From Capsicum annuum (taxonomy: Eukaryota > Streptophyta > Magnoliopsida > Solanales > Solanaceae): a stretch of 64,000 nucleotides of DNA. Below the pieces are notes generated by a model that worked only from the letters and a program-made list of their open reading frames with translations, did not search any database and had not been told where the DNA came from. The stretch covers positions 123,197-187,196 of the forward strand of contig NW_025856392.1 in the NCBI RefSeq assembly GCF_002878395.1, in the 5' to 3' direction. Positions 12,591-24,879 of this stretch are shown here, piece by piece. How positions within the stretch are numbered: position 1 is the stretch's first letter; every line of letters starts with the position of its first letter. Made by a program: the position numbers and the translations under genes.

Positions 12591-13175
12591 CCTGGTCATT
12601 TTTCATGTTCCTGCTTACTGTTGTCGTTAGAGCTTTTCCATAGCTGCCTCAAGTCATTTATGACTTGCTGGAATATATAGTTCAGTTACCTGGCGGTTCG
12701 TTTACTTGTTAGAACCATTTCTCCGTTAAGAAGTCTTTGTTGGTTCTAAATAACTCCGAGGAAAAACTTTAATAAAATGATATCAGATGGAAAATCTGAT
12801 ATTGACTACGCATCCAAAACGTCAAAATCTCTATGGTTTCGTATCTCGATTTCTTGTATTGGATTCCAGATACATTCTGAAGCATTGGCCAAAATATGGA
12901 ATCAAATTCCAGGTTTCAGCTATCGACTGAAATGGAGAGAGATACCACGATCGCGGTGGGTGAGTGCAAATGTGTAAGCCATGATAGTAACCTAGCACAT
13001 ATGCGTGATTGCACTTCTTGAGGCCTATTTATATTCTGTCTTGACAGATAATTTGTCATTTATGCCTCTCCCTCTTGAGCTCTAAAATTGTAATAGAGTG
13101 TAAACTCCTTAAAGTAAGTCTTGTGGGTTTATTGAGAGCTTCAATATCTTGTGCAATTGTATTTTGCTATGAATC
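12591..13175 (+). other. Unassigned, less AT-rich segment with a 9-bp hairpin
   Basis: This stretch differs in composition from its neighbours and matches no other sequence in the window. An open frame of 66 codons (12,777-12,977) has no motif I recognise. A perfect inverted repeat ATATCAGAT...ATCTGATAT with a 5-bp loop lies at 12,780-12,802. The tail (GTGGGTTTATTGAGAGCTTCA and following) has the look of an LTR end but I cannot prove it. It ends in GAATC, one copy of element B's target duplication, so it originally joined 39,266. Confidence 0.4.
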
Positions 13176-13418
13176 TTTAGCGCCCCGAATCTGGTACCCG
13201 AAATGCTACATGGTGCTCATAACCCCAAAGGACCACAACCAAACCCATAACTGATATTTGTACCTGTATATGCAGAATATACAATAAAATGTGGAAACAT
13301 GAACTGAGTGGCCATAAGGTTCAAAACTGAATGAATATCTAATAAACAATGTCTAAAAATGGTATAACAATACCAAAGCAAATCTAAAATAACTATCTAA
13401 CATGCTATAGTCTGAAAG
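13176..13418 (-). repeat. Element B left LTR, first piece
   Basis: 243 bp starting TTTAGCGCCCCGAATCTGG (decayed TGTAATGCCCC), matching 36,440-36,657 of the right LTR nearly base for base. It stops at GAAAG, the target of complex A. Confidence 0.85.
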
Positions 13419-15954
13419 TGTAATACCCCATACTTTTCTTAGCGAATTTTATCTCAAGAATGTATAGTATTAGCTTCTAAATTGACTGATGATTATTCCA
13501 TGAGGAATCTTTAAGATTTTTAATGTTTTCATGTGGGAAATTTAATAAGCTTTCAATCGATATAATATTCGCCCAAATCTGATAACTGAGTCAAAAGTTA
13601 TGATTATTTTAAGTTCCCATCGTAAAATAGCATCATATTAGTCAGTGGCGCACCGTTCCATAAGAGGAAATGCCATGTGACAATTTCTAGTAGGTATATG
13701 CAATTATGGCACGTCGCGCCAGCACTAAAATTCAAAATTGTCCTTTTTCTAATGTCTCAGTGAGATTTCCCCCACGTCGTGCCAAAGGTTCTAGGTCACG
13801 AAGGAAGGGACAACACGATAGCTCCATGTCGTGCCATCCCTCAATTTCCCAAATGTCAATATCCAGTGACATGATGTGATAATGCCAATCGAGCCAGGGC
13901 CCAATTTGGGAAAAATTTACTGAAATTAAAAGACGCGTCCTAGGTTAAAAGGACCAATTTCTTACCCTTATTTAAACCCAATAACAAGTGATTTAGTTAT
14001 TCTACACCCAAAATATACTATTTTCTCTTAAGTTTCTCTCAAGAACAAGCTAGGGTTTCTGTTGGGTATTCAAATTAAAGAAGATTTCACCGTCAATCTT
14101 CACGAAATCACAAACCAAGGTATGTGTAGTGTTCATTCATGGACTCCTTTCATCCACGAAGCCCAAGAATCTCTTATATAAGTTAAAGTTATGGATTTCT
14201 TTATGAATTTCATGTTGGGTTTGTTTTGTTTATGTTGAGAATGATCAGTTGAATTCAAATCTATATTGGGTGATCAATTTATGTGGAATTGATTTGTATA
14301 GATATATATTCATGAGATTCTATGAATAAACCCTAGATTAGGAAATTAGAGATGAATCATGATAATTAATTATTGTATAATGTTGTCTACATGTGCTATG
14401 CCTACCATGTGTTTTATTAAATGCCTTGATGAAGGAATAATGCCTAACTAGTATGATATCATGAAATCCCCATGTATGTAGAAGTTATGGCTATCACATA
14501 TTTTGATGGAATGCTTCTATAAATGTATTATGGATTATGATGTTAGCTATATGTTCCAGTAAGTTATGCTTGGTAAGTTTCCTTTTATCAAGTCCTGGGG
14601 TTACTTGTACCCGAAACATTAGTTGTATGCTTAGCGCCATGTCATGATTTCATGATACTCTCATCCAAGACATGATACTTAGACTTTAGATAGTCTTATG
14701 ACTCAGGAAATTTCCATGATCTCATAAACTTAGCTAGTTGTTGATATCAGTAATATTCAGTTAGTCAACGAAATTCGGTAACTCAGTCTATGTTCAATTT
14801 AGTAAATTATGATCAGTGTTTATTTAGATGGGAGTACAAATTAGCACCGAGTGAACACAAGGACGGGAACTCACCTGTTATGTGAGGGTGTGATTCTTAG
14901 AAGCAATCCTTCCATTCTTGAACTATGTAGCCAGCATAGGTTGAGACATCATAGCTTACTATATGAGGTTAGATGAGGTGGCTTAGCCTGCTATATGAGG
15001 GTTCCCACCATTCTCAATAGTGTTACCTATTATATTAGGGTCATTCATATGTTGTCCTTACCAGTGCCACGGTATAGACACCCTTCCAATCAGGGCATAG
15101 ATTGGACCCTAATTTGGCTATAATGCATTATTTAGGGCATGTCAGTTAGATGACTACCTCCCACAGTCTCAGTATCAGACTCAGTAAAGAAACTCTGATA
15201 GTTCTTCCGAATTCATGGCTATCATATATATTCAACTCAAACACAGTACGAAACTCAGATAGCTACATCCGATTTAGGACTGTCAGATACAATCACTTAT
15301 GTTTCAGATACAGTCACTTATGTTATCAGTTATATTCAGATTCAATAATCATGTTATCATAGTATTAGTATCAGTTGTTATGTCCCATCCATTTATTCTC
15401 ATGCTCATGATAGTTATTCAGTTAGTATTATTGTTCATGTATACGAACCCTATGCATTTAGACTACCTCACATGCATACCAGTACATTCAAAGTACTGAC
15501 ACATTTGCGCTATGGTGTCTTATACCATAGGTTTAGAGACACGATGTGCAGATCAACTGTAGATTCCAGTTTCAGCAGTCAGAGCTAGAAGTGAGTCATT
15601 ATCATTCGAGGACCTAATTATTCCCTATTATCTCATTAACTAGTTTATTAGTTGGAGTTAGGTGGGGACATGTACCATCAACTCCTTACTTAGACAGTTT
15701 AGTCCGTTAAAGGCTTTCTAGACTATTATGATTTAGACTTTAGTATTTTATGTTTTTTTGGGTATTTTATACTCTATTTAGATGTTATATTTTACTTCAG
15801 TTATGTGAACCTTTCGGCCTTTCAGTTCATGTTTCTACATTATAAAGTAGTTTATGCAGTATACAGGTACAAATATTAGTCATGGGTTATCTTATGGTCC
15901 TTTGGGGTCATGAGCATTGTGTAGCATTTTGGTTCAGCAAATTGACGTGTTACA
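13419..15954 (+). repeat. Complex A LTR1
   Basis: Starts TGTAATACCCC, ends GTGTTACA. A TATA-like TTATTTAAACCC lies near 13,972. A GC-richer block with repeated GCGCCA-type words lies at about 13,645-13,850. A 21-bp tandem duplication (TCAGATAC...CTTATGTT at 15,283 and 15,304) is unique to this copy. Primer site follows directly. Confidence 0.9.
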
Positions 15955-15958
15955 AACT

Positions 15959-15972
15959 TGGTATCAAAGCCT
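15959..15972 (+). other. Primer binding site, initiator-Met tRNA, internal region 1
   Basis: TGGTATCAAAGCCT begins 4 bases after LTR1. One change (G to A) from the standard TGGTATCAGAGC complement. Confidence 0.85.
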
Positions 15973-16175
15973 GAGGTTCAGTAGAGTCCTAGGAAGTCTG
16001 AAAGCTGCATCTAATAGAGTCTTGTAAATTGGTGTGTTGCGCGCCACATTTATGTGCAAGAGGCTATAAGATGTTTAGGAATAGTTTCCCTTCTTTTAGT
16101 ATTCATATTGTGCCAGTGAGTATAGTCACAAAACAATCTCTCAGTCTAGTCTGTTTCTTCTATTTATTTCAAAAT

Positions 16176-17339
16176 ATGCCTCCTAAGATAAGAAATCGGT
16201 CAGCCCCTTAGCCCAGAAAACCTTTGGGAGATTATGTTTCTTATATGCAGTTCAAGACCATATTTACCACTCTTGCTCATTTAGTAGCGGTCCATAATGA
16301 GTGACCAGCTATCGTTCTAGCAAACCGAATGGATAACTCAGTTGCAGCCAGGATTCGATATTTCACCTGAATGAATCCTTTATACTTTCTTGGGTCTAGG
16401 ACAGATGAGGACCCTCAGGAATTCCGAGATTAGGTAAGAAAGTGATAGATGTCATGGGGGTGACTACTGTTGAAAGTGTTAAGTTAGTTGCATATCATTT
16501 GCAGTATATTGCTCATACTTAGTTAATATATTGGAAGTTAAAGAGGGAAGATAATGCAGGGTCAATTGAGTGGGAGGATTTTGTATCTACTTTCCTCGAT
16601 AGACACTTTCCCCTAGAGCTTAGGGAAGCTAAGGTGAATTCATGAAACTCAGGTAGGGTAGTATGATAGTGAAAGAGTATTCTCTTAAGCTTACTCAGAT
16701 ATGCCCCTCATGTGGTTGCAGATAGCAGAGTAAGGATGAGTAAGTTCGTTTAAGGGGTATATGATAGCATGGTTAATAAGTGCAAATCCGCCATGCTAAA
16801 TAGTGCCATGACTTTAGCCAGGATTATGACTCATGCTCAGAAGGTTGAGGAGCAAAAAGTTAATTTGAGGGTGAAGTAGAATAAGAAAGCTAGGATAGGT
16901 AGCTTCAACTTTAGTCAGCCTAAGTCAAAAGGAGAAAATCGTTCTCAATTTTGTCCTAATCCATCAGTTCCAGCTCCTTCTTCTGCCAGTGCTCCGGTTC
17001 CTAAGTTTAGAGAGGGTAAAAAAGATAGAGTATCAGGCTCTAAGACCAAGGGCAGTATTAGCAGTACCCGTACCTATCCTCCTTGCTAGACTTGTAGCAA
17101 GCATCATCAGGTATTTGCAGAGCTGGTAGTGGTATTTGTTTTGAATGTGTAAAGCCAGGCAACATAGTCAGAGACTGTTCTCAGCCAGGTCCTCAGGGTC
17201 AATAGAATCGCTTTATAACTCAGTTCGGTCACCCAAATTAGCAGGGTGCCAGCTCCAGTGTTACTAGTGGGCAATGTCAAAATCGTCTCTATGCTCTTCA
17301 ATCTCGACAAGATTAAGAAAATTCTCCTGATGTAGTTAC
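16176..17339 (+). pseudogene. gag of internal region 1 (dead)
   Basis: It opens with ATG at 16,176 and the MPPKIRNRSAP start typical of this clade, but meets a TAG at 16,209. Beyond it the frame shows the gag domain landmarks: a YFLGSRTDEDPQEF-like stretch near 16,390, a VMGVTTVESVKLVAYHLQ stretch near 16,455, FLDRHFPLELREAK near 16,600, and a KVEEQKVNLR motif near 16,850. A zinc knuckle follows at about 17,084-17,175, with its codon before the TC pair changed to TAG (17,087) and spacing roughly Cys-Cys-His-Cys. The product would be the structural Gag. Multiple stops and a frameshift make it non-coding. Confidence 0.85.
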
Positions 17340-17834
17340 TGGTATGTTATAGATCTTTCAAGTTCTTGTTTACTCTTTGATTGATCCAGGAGATTTTATG
17401 TCTTTTGTTACTCCTATATAGCAAGAAATTTAAGAATCAGTCCTAAAATCCTAGCAGAGCCCTTTCAGTCTCCACCCCAGTGGGTAAAACCATCATAGCC
17501 CGATGGGTATACAGGAACTGTCCGATTATAATATTTTAGAAAGTCACTTTAGCAAACTTAGTCGAATTAGAAGAGCCTAATTTTGAAGTCATTCTCGGCA
17601 TGGATTGGCTTTATTCCTGCTATACCACATTGGACTGCAGAAATAAAATAGTTTAGTTGCAGTTCCCAAATGAACCATCCATGAGTGGAAGCGTAGTGTA
17701 TCCGCTTTCACGGTTCATCTTGTTTCGTACCTTCAGGCAAGGCAAATGATATCTAAAAGATGTATCTATTATCTCGTTTGAGTTAAGGACACTAGTTCCA
17801 GAAATCCCATCCATGAATCAGTCCTAGTAGTGAA
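17340..17834 (+). pseudogene. Aspartic protease domain of internal region 1 (dead)
   Basis: A retropepsin-like segment: IDPGDFMSFVTP at about 17,380-17,415 carries the catalytic Asp (family form DPGATxSFVTP), and FEVILGMDWLYSCY lies at about 17,582-17,625, the second landmark of this clade's protease. The enzyme would cut the Gag-Pol polyprotein. A TAG (17,419) sits right after the active-site loop, and further stops follow. The link region to reverse transcriptase (about 17,760-17,940) is also degraded. Confidence 0.8.
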
Positions 17835-19260
17835 TAAATATTCAGATGTCTTTCCCGATGATCTTCCAAAAATTTCTCCCTAAAGGGAAATACACTTTAG
17901 TATTGATCTTCTTCCAAATACTCAGCCTATCTCTATTCCACCATACAAAATGGCACCAGCAAAACTGAGTGAACTGAAAAAACAATTGAAGAATCTCTTA
18001 GATAAAGGATTTATCAGGCCTAGCTTTTCCCCATGGGGCGCTCCAGTATTATTCGTGTGTAAGAAAGACGGTTCTCTAAGAATGTGTATAGACTACCGCC
18101 CACTCAATAAGGTCATGGTCAAGAACAAGTATCCTCTTCCCAGAATAAATGACTTGTTTGACCAAATTCAGGGTGCCTGTTATTTCTATAATATAGATCT
18201 CAGATCTTGCTATTATCAGCTTAGAGTTAGGGAATGTGACATTCCAAAAATAGCTTCATGGAATTACTATGGTCTTTTCGAATTTTCTAGTCATGTCATT
18301 TGGTCTTACCAATGCCCCAGCAGCTTTGATAAACTTAATAAACCGTGTGTTCAAGCAGTTCTTGGACATGTTGATCATAATCTTCATAGATGATATTTTG
18401 GTGTATTCCTGCTATGAGCGTGATCATGCAGTCAATCTCAGGATAACACTACAGACTCTTAGAGATCATAAGCTATTCGCCAAATTTAGTAAGTGCAAAT
18501 TTTTACTACGGTCAATAGCATTCCTTGGTCATATAATTTTTGGTGATTTGATTAGAGTTGATCCTCAAAAGACCGAAGCAGAAAGAAACCAGCCCAGATA
18601 TGTCTCTCCATCAGATATTAGGAGTCTCTTAGGTTTGGCTAGCAATTATAGATGTTTTGTTGAGGTATTTTCTTCTATTGCATCCTCTATATCTATATTA
18701 ACTCAAAAGAAAGTCAAGTTTCAGTGATCAGATCCTTGTGAGAAGAGTTTTCAGTAGTTGAAGACTCGACTCACCACAACACCAGGTTTAGCTCTTCCAG
18801 ATGGTCCAGATGAGTTTATAGTGCATTGTGATGCATCCAGAGTAGGTTTGGGTTGTTTCCTCATACATTATGGTAAGGTCATAGCCTACACCTCCAGACA
18901 TCTTATGCTCCATGAGAAGAATTATTCTACTTATGATCTTGAGTTAGCAGCCATAGTATTTGCCTTAATCATTTGGAGGCATTATCTATATGGTGTTCAT
19001 GTAGATATGTTCATAGATCATAAGAGTCTTCAGTATGTTTTTTCTCAAAAATATCTCAATCTTCATCAAAGAAGATGGTTAGAGCACTTGAAAGATTATG
19101 ACATCAGTGTCCTCTATTATCCTAGCAAGGCCAATATAGTGGCCGACGGTTTCAGTAGACAATCCATGGGTAGTTTTTCTCATGTTGAGGACAGTAAGAA
19201 TAAGTTAGCTCAGGAAGTCCATCATCTTTCCTAACTAGGCGTTCTCTTAGTTGATATAGA
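17835..19260 (+). pseudogene. Reverse transcriptase and RNase H of internal region 1
   Basis: The best preserved part of this copy. From 17,950 the frame shows [20 protein letters not shown], then [14 protein letters not shown] and [20 protein letters not shown] one-base insertion near 18,280 shifts the frame, after which [18 protein letters not shown] and the catalytic FIDDILVYS (18,383-18,409) appear. After a TGA at about 18,726 and a TAG at about 18,755, the RNase H domain (about 18,740-19,170) keeps its acidic residues: [33 protein letters not shown] and VADGFSR. Together these would copy element RNA into DNA and remove the RNA strand. No start of its own is expected because it is part of the Pol polyprotein. 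Confidence 0.92.
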
Positions 19261-20660
19261 TGAGGGTGATATATGGGTTTAGAGTTAATCAGAATAATAT
19301 TTAGTTTCCTAGGTAAAGGAAAAGCAAGATACAGATCCCAGCCTTATCAAGTTGAAAGAGTCAGTTCAGGATCAAAAAATAGTGGTTTTCTCCTTGGGGG
19401 AGCTAGTGTCCTTCATTGTCAGGGTCATCTCTGTGTTCCAGGTATGGATTACATGAGGTAGCAAATTCTTACAGAAGCACATGGTGCGTGTTACTCCATT
19501 CTTCTTGGGGGAACAAAGATATACCGTGACTTTCAGGAGATCAATTGGTGGAGTGGGACGAAGAGAAATGTTGCAGAGTTTGTCGCTAAGTTCTGTTCAT
19601 GTATGCAAGTGTAGATAGAGCATCAGAGGCCTAGTGGGTCCATCCAAGAGTTTAGTATTCCTAGTATTAAGTGGGAAGTCATGAACATGGGTCATTGTAG
19701 ATAGAATAACCAAATCAGCTCATTTCCTTCTAGTTGATACCTCTTATTCAGCCGATGATTACGCCAAGCTCTACATAAAGGAGCTAGTTAGATTGCAAGC
19801 TATTCTGTTGTCTACTATCTCGGATAGAGGTATCCAGTGGACTTCTCACTTTTGGAAAGCATTCCAAAAGGGTTTTGGTTCCCAAGTTCATCTTAGTATA
19901 TCCTTTCATCCTCATAGAGATGGTCAAGCAGAAAGGACCATTTAGACCTTAGAAGATATACTAAGATTGTGTGTAATTAATTTCAAGGAAAGTTGGGATG
20001 ACCACTTTTCCTTGATTGAATTTGCATACAATGTTTGGGTGGCTCCATTCGAAGCTCTCTATAGTAGGAGATCTAGATCTCTAATTGGTTGGTTCAAAGT
20101 TAGTGAGGCCTCAGCCATATGGCCTGACTTAGTATTTGATGCCTTAGAAAAAGTCCAATTGACAGAGAAAGACTCTGGGCTGCTCAAAGCCGACATAAGT
20201 CTTATATAGATGTTAATAGAAAAGATCTCGAGTTTGAGATTGGTGAATATGTCTACCTAAAGATCTCTCCCATGAAGGGAGTGAAGTGGTTCGGCAAGAA
20301 AAGGAAACTCAGTTCCCGATACATCAGTCCCTTTAAGATCACAGTAGATTCAACAAGGTAGCGTACGAGCATGAATTGCCTTTAGATCAAACCTCAGTTC
20401 ATCCAGTCTTCCATATCTCTTTTCTCAATAAGTGCATAGGTAACCCATCAGTTTTAGTCCCTATTCAGATCATTGATGTTCAGAACAATCTATCTTATGA
20501 AGAGATTTCAGTCGAAATCTTGGACTATTACACTCATAGATTGAGGAAGAAAAAAGTCCCTCTAGTTAATGTTTTTTGGAAAAATCATTCCGTCAAGGGA
20601 GCTACTTAGGAAACAGAGACAGACATGCGTACCAAGTATCCTTATCTCTTCTTCTCCAAC
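19261..20660 (+). pseudogene. Integrase and chromodomain of internal region 1 (deleted catalytic Asp)
   Basis: The zinc-binding part near 19,470-19,620 retains only some of its His/Cys residues (the second His of the usual SIHPG is SILLG). Immediately after VMNM (about 19,690) about 65 bp are missing relative to internal region 2, removing the DF(V/I)TGLP motif with the first catalytic Asp; the text resumes at IVDRITKSAHFL. ISDRG (second Asp) and GQAERTI (Glu) remain near 19,820 and 19,925, followed by a TAG (19,943). A shorter deletion removes the NSYHSSI-like stretch near 20,035. A chromodomain (YEEISVEILDYYTHRLRKKK...) lies at about 20,490-20,640 with its Trp codon changed to TAG (20,607). 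Chromodomains of this clade steer insertion toward heterochromatin. Confidence 0.88.
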
Positions 20661-20968
20661 TCAGATAAAGCTCAAGGTAACAATTCTCCTTAAGCTTACT
20701 CAGTTTTATGTTCAATTTTCATCAAAAAAATATTATGCAGTTTTATGCTCATGTTCCCATTAGAAATTTGGTATCAAGTACCATTGCATAATCAGTCATA
20801 CATTCATGAATCAGTTACGCATGCATAAGATATGCATGTTAAATATTATACTTTCAGCTTGTTAGTCATATCAGTCATGAGATCATGTTCCAGTCATTCA
20901 TGTTCAGTATATACGTCAGTTGTCTTTTCTTCCCTCTCAGTTAGTCTTATTCGATGATGAATGTTCTC

Positions 20969-20980
20969 AAGGGGGAGATA
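20969..20980 (+). other. Polypurine tract of internal region 1
   Basis: AAGGGGGAGATA directly precedes LTR2. It is the expected plus-strand DNA primer, preceded by TTCTC, and is the same in internal region 2. Confidence 0.85.
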
Positions 20981-20981
20981 C

Positions 20982-23485
20982 TATAATACCCAATACTTTT
21001 CCTAACTAATTTCATCTTAAGAATTTTTAGTATTAGGTTCTAAATTAAATGACAATTATTTCATGAGAAATCTTAAAGATTTTCACTTTTTGTCATATGG
21101 GAAATTCAATAAGCTTTTCATCGATATAAGATTCACCCAAATCCAATAACTGAGCCTGAAGTTATGATTATTTCAAGTTCCTATCATAAAATAGCACCAT
21201 ATTAGTCAGTGGCGCACCGCGCCATAAGAGGAAATGCCATATGGTAATTTCTAGTAGGTGTCTACAATTATGGCGCATCATGCCAGCACTCAAATTCAGA
21301 ATTGTCCTTTTTTCAGTGTCTCAGCGTGATTTTCCTCGCATCGCGCCAAAGGTTTCATGTCACGAAGAAAGGGGCAACGTGATGGCTCTATGTTGCGTCA
21401 TCCCTCAATTTCCCAACTGTCAATTTTTAGTGACACAGCGCGATAACACTGCGTCGTGCTAGGGGCCCAGTTCGGGAAAATTTTACTGAATTAATTCATG
21501 AATCTTGGTTTAAAAGGGTCAATTTCCTACCCTATTTAAACCTAATAACACATGATTTTGTCATTTTTACCCAAAATATACTATTTTTTCTTAAGTTTCT
21601 CTGAAGAACAAGCTAGAGTTTCTATTGGGGATTCAAATTCAAGAAGATTTCACCATCAATCTTCACAAAATCACTAATCAAGGTATGCATAGTGTTCATT
21701 CATGGACTCCTTTCATCTATGAAGCCCAAAAATCTATTTTCTATGTTTAAGTTATGGATTTCTTTATGAATTTCATGTTGGGTTTGTTTTGTTTATATTG
21801 AGAATGATCAGTTGAATTCAAATCCATGTTAGGTGATCAATTTTATATGGAATTGATTTTTATAGATGTATATTCTATGAGAACCTATGAATAAACCCTA
21901 GATTATGAAATTAGAGATGAATCATGATGATTAATTATTGTATAATGTTGTCTACATGTGCTATGCCTACCATGTGTTTTATTAAATGCCTAGGTGAAGG
22001 AACAATGTCCAACTAGTATGATATCATGAAATCTCCATATATGTACAAGTTATGGCTATCATATGTTTTGATGGAATGCTTCTATAAATGTATTATGGAT
22101 TATGATGTTAGCTATATGTTCAAGTATGTTATGGTTGGGAAGTTTCCTTCAATCGAGTCCTGGGGGTACTTGTACTCGAAACATTAGTTATGTGCTTAGA
22201 GCCATGTCATGATTTCACGATACTCTCAGTCAAGCCATGATCCTTAGACTTCAGACAGTCTTATGACTTAGGAATTCTCTATGATCTCATAAACTCAGTT
22301 AGTTGTCAGATATCAGTAATATTCAGTCAGTCAACGGAATTCAATAACTTAGTACATGTTTAGTTTATTAAATTATGATTAGTGTCTATCCCGATGGGAG
22401 TATAAATTAGCACCGAGTGAACTCAGGAAGGGGAACTCACCTATTATGTGAGGGTGTGACTCTTAGAAGAAATCCTTACATTCTAGAACTATGTAGCCAG
22501 CATAGGTTGAGACATCATAGCCTGCTATATCAGGGTAAATAAGGTAGCTTTGCCTGCTATATGAGAGTTCCCACCATTCTCACAAAAGTTACCTGTTATA
22601 TTAGGGTCACTCATATGTTGTCCTTACCAGTGGCGCAGTATTGATACCTTTCCAATCAAGGCATATATTGGACCCCAATTCGGCTGTAATGCATCATTTG
22701 GGGCATATCGGTTAGATGACTACCTCCTATATTCTCAATATTAGTCTCAGTAAAAGAACTCAGATAGTCCTTCAGAATTAAGGACTATCAGATATAATCA
22801 ACTCAGGTATAGTACAAAAATCAGATAGTTTCATTCGATTTAGGACTGTCAGATAGAGTTACTTTTGTTATTAGTTATATTCAATAATCATGTTTTCACA
22901 GTATTAGTGTCAGTTTTTATGTCCCATGCATGTATTCTCACGTTCATGATAGTTAGTTAGTAATTATTATTGTTCATGCATATGAACCCTGTGAATTCAG
23001 CCTTTCTTACATGCATACCAGTACATTCAAAGTACTGACGCATTTGCTCTATGGTGTCTTATACCATAGGTTCAAAGACTCGAGCTCCAGATCAGCAGTA
23101 TATTCCAATTTCAACAGTCAGAGATAGAAGTGAGTCCTTATTATTTGAGGACCTTATTATTCCCTATTATTTCATTAACTAGATTATTAGTTGGATTTAG
23201 TTGGGGAAATATCCCATCAACTACTTAGTCTGACAGTTTAGTTCGATAGAGGCTTTCTAGACTATCATGTTTCAGACTTTAGTATTTTCAGTTTTGATTT
23301 AGGTATTACATACCCATTTAGATGTTATATTTTACTTTAGTTATGTGAGCCTTTCATTTCGTGTCTCCGCATTATAAAGTATTTTATCTAGTATACAGGT
23401 ACAAATATTTGTCATGGGTTATCTTGTGGTCCTTTGGGGTCATAAGCACCGTATAGCATCTGGTTCTGCAAATTGAGGCATTACA
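20982..23485 (+). repeat. Complex A LTR2 (shared middle LTR)
   Basis: Starts TATAATACCC (TG changed to TA), ends GAGGCATTACA. It serves as 3' LTR to internal region 1 and 5' LTR to internal region 2. TATA-like CCTATTTAAACC near 21,530. It differs from LTR1 and LTR3 at roughly one base in ten by eye, and no target duplication marks either side. Confidence 0.9.
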
Positions 23486-23489
23486 AACT

Positions 23490-23502
23490 TGGTATCAGAG
23501 CC
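23490..23502 (+). other. Primer binding site, initiator-Met tRNA, internal region 2
   Basis: TGGTATCAGAGCC, a perfect match to the standard sequence, begins 4 bases after LTR2. Confidence 0.9.
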
Positions 23503-23700
23503 TATGGTTCAATGGAGTCCTAGGAAGTCTGAAAGCCGGATCTAGTAGAGTCTTGTAAACGGGTATGTTGCACGCCACATTTACGTGCAAGAGGCTATAA
23601 GATGTTCAGGAATAGTTTCCCTTCTTTTAGTATTCATATTGTGCCAGGGAGCATATTCATAAAACAATCTCTAATCCATTTCATCTCTTTATATCAAAAT

Positions 23701-24879
23701 ATTCCTCCTAAGAGAAGAAATTAGTCAGCCCCTTAGCCCGAAGAACCTTTGAGCGATAATGTTTCTCATGCAGAGTTCAGGACAGTATTTACCACTGTTA
23801 CTCATTTAGTAGTGGTCCATAATGAGCGACCAGCTATCATTCTGGTGAACCCAATGGCGAACTCAGCTGTAGCCAAGATTCGGGATTTCACCCGAATGAA
23901 TACTTCATTCTTTCTTGGGTCTAAGACAAATAAGGACCCTCAGAAATTCCTAGATCAGGTGCAGAAAGTGACAGACGTCATGGGGGTGACTACTATTGAA
24001 AGTGTTGAGCCAGCTGCATATCAGTTACAGTATGTTTCTCACACTTAGCTCATATAGTGAAAGTCAGAGAGGGAAGATAATGCAGGGCCAGTTGAGTGGG
24101 AGGACTTTGTGTCTGTTTTTCTAGATAGATTATTTCCCCTAGAGCTTAGGGAAGCTAAGGTGTTATAATTCATCAAAATATGGTAGGGTAATATGATAGT
24201 GAAAGAGTATTCTCTTAAGTTTACTCAATTACCCAGATATGCCCCTCATGTTGTTGCAGATAGCTGGGCAAGGATGAGTAAGTTCATTTAACGAATGAAT
24301 CATAGCATGGTTAATGAGTGCAGGTCCGCCATGCTGAATAGTAACATGACTTTAGACAGGCTTCTGACTCATAATCAAAAGGTTGAGGAGCAAAAAATTA
24401 ATATGAGGGAGACGCAGAGTAGGAAAGCTAGGACAAGTAGCTTCAACTTTAGTCAGTCTAAGTCAAAACGAGGAAATCGTTCTCAATTTCGTCCTAATTC
24501 ATCAGTTCTAGCTTCTTCTACATCCAATGCTCCAGCTCCTAAGTTCACATAGGGTAAAAACTATAGAACTCCAGGCTCTAAGACCAAGGGCAGTGTTAGC
24601 AGTGCCCACACCTATCCTCTTTACTAGACTTGTGGCTAGCATCATTTGGGTATTTGCAGAGCTGGCAATGGTATTTGTTTTGGATATGGAAATCTAGGTA
24701 ACAGAGTTAGAGACTGTTCTCAGCCAGGTCCTCAGGGTCAACAAAATTGCTCTTCAACTCAGTTTGGTCGTCTAAATTAGCAGGGTGCCACCTCCAGTAT
24801 TACTAGTGGCCAATGCCAAAATTGTCTCTAGGCTCCTCACTCTCTACAAGATCAGAAAAATTCTCCTGATGTAGTTACT
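23701..24879 (+). pseudogene. gag of internal region 2 (start codon lost)
   Basis: The codon matching the ATG of internal region 1 is ATT here (23,701), followed by TAG at 23,722 and 23,734. Downstream the frame is open from 23,749 to 24,045, giving MSDNVSHAEFRTVFTTVTH, then an RDFTRMN...FLGSKTNKDPQKFLDQVQKV segment and VMGVTTIESVEPAAYQLQY. Later come FPLELREAK (near 24,135), KEYSLKFTQLPRYAPHVV (near 24,200), and NECRSAMLN...LLTHNQKVEEQK (24,310-24,400). A basic, serine-rich tail leads to a degraded zinc knuckle at about 24,620-24,720. Role as for the gag of internal region 1. Confidence 0.87.

Noticed and set aside
17107..17310. Minus-strand open frame over the gag zinc-knuckle region
   Set aside because: Shadow of the plus-strand gag; the plus strand carries the family motifs.
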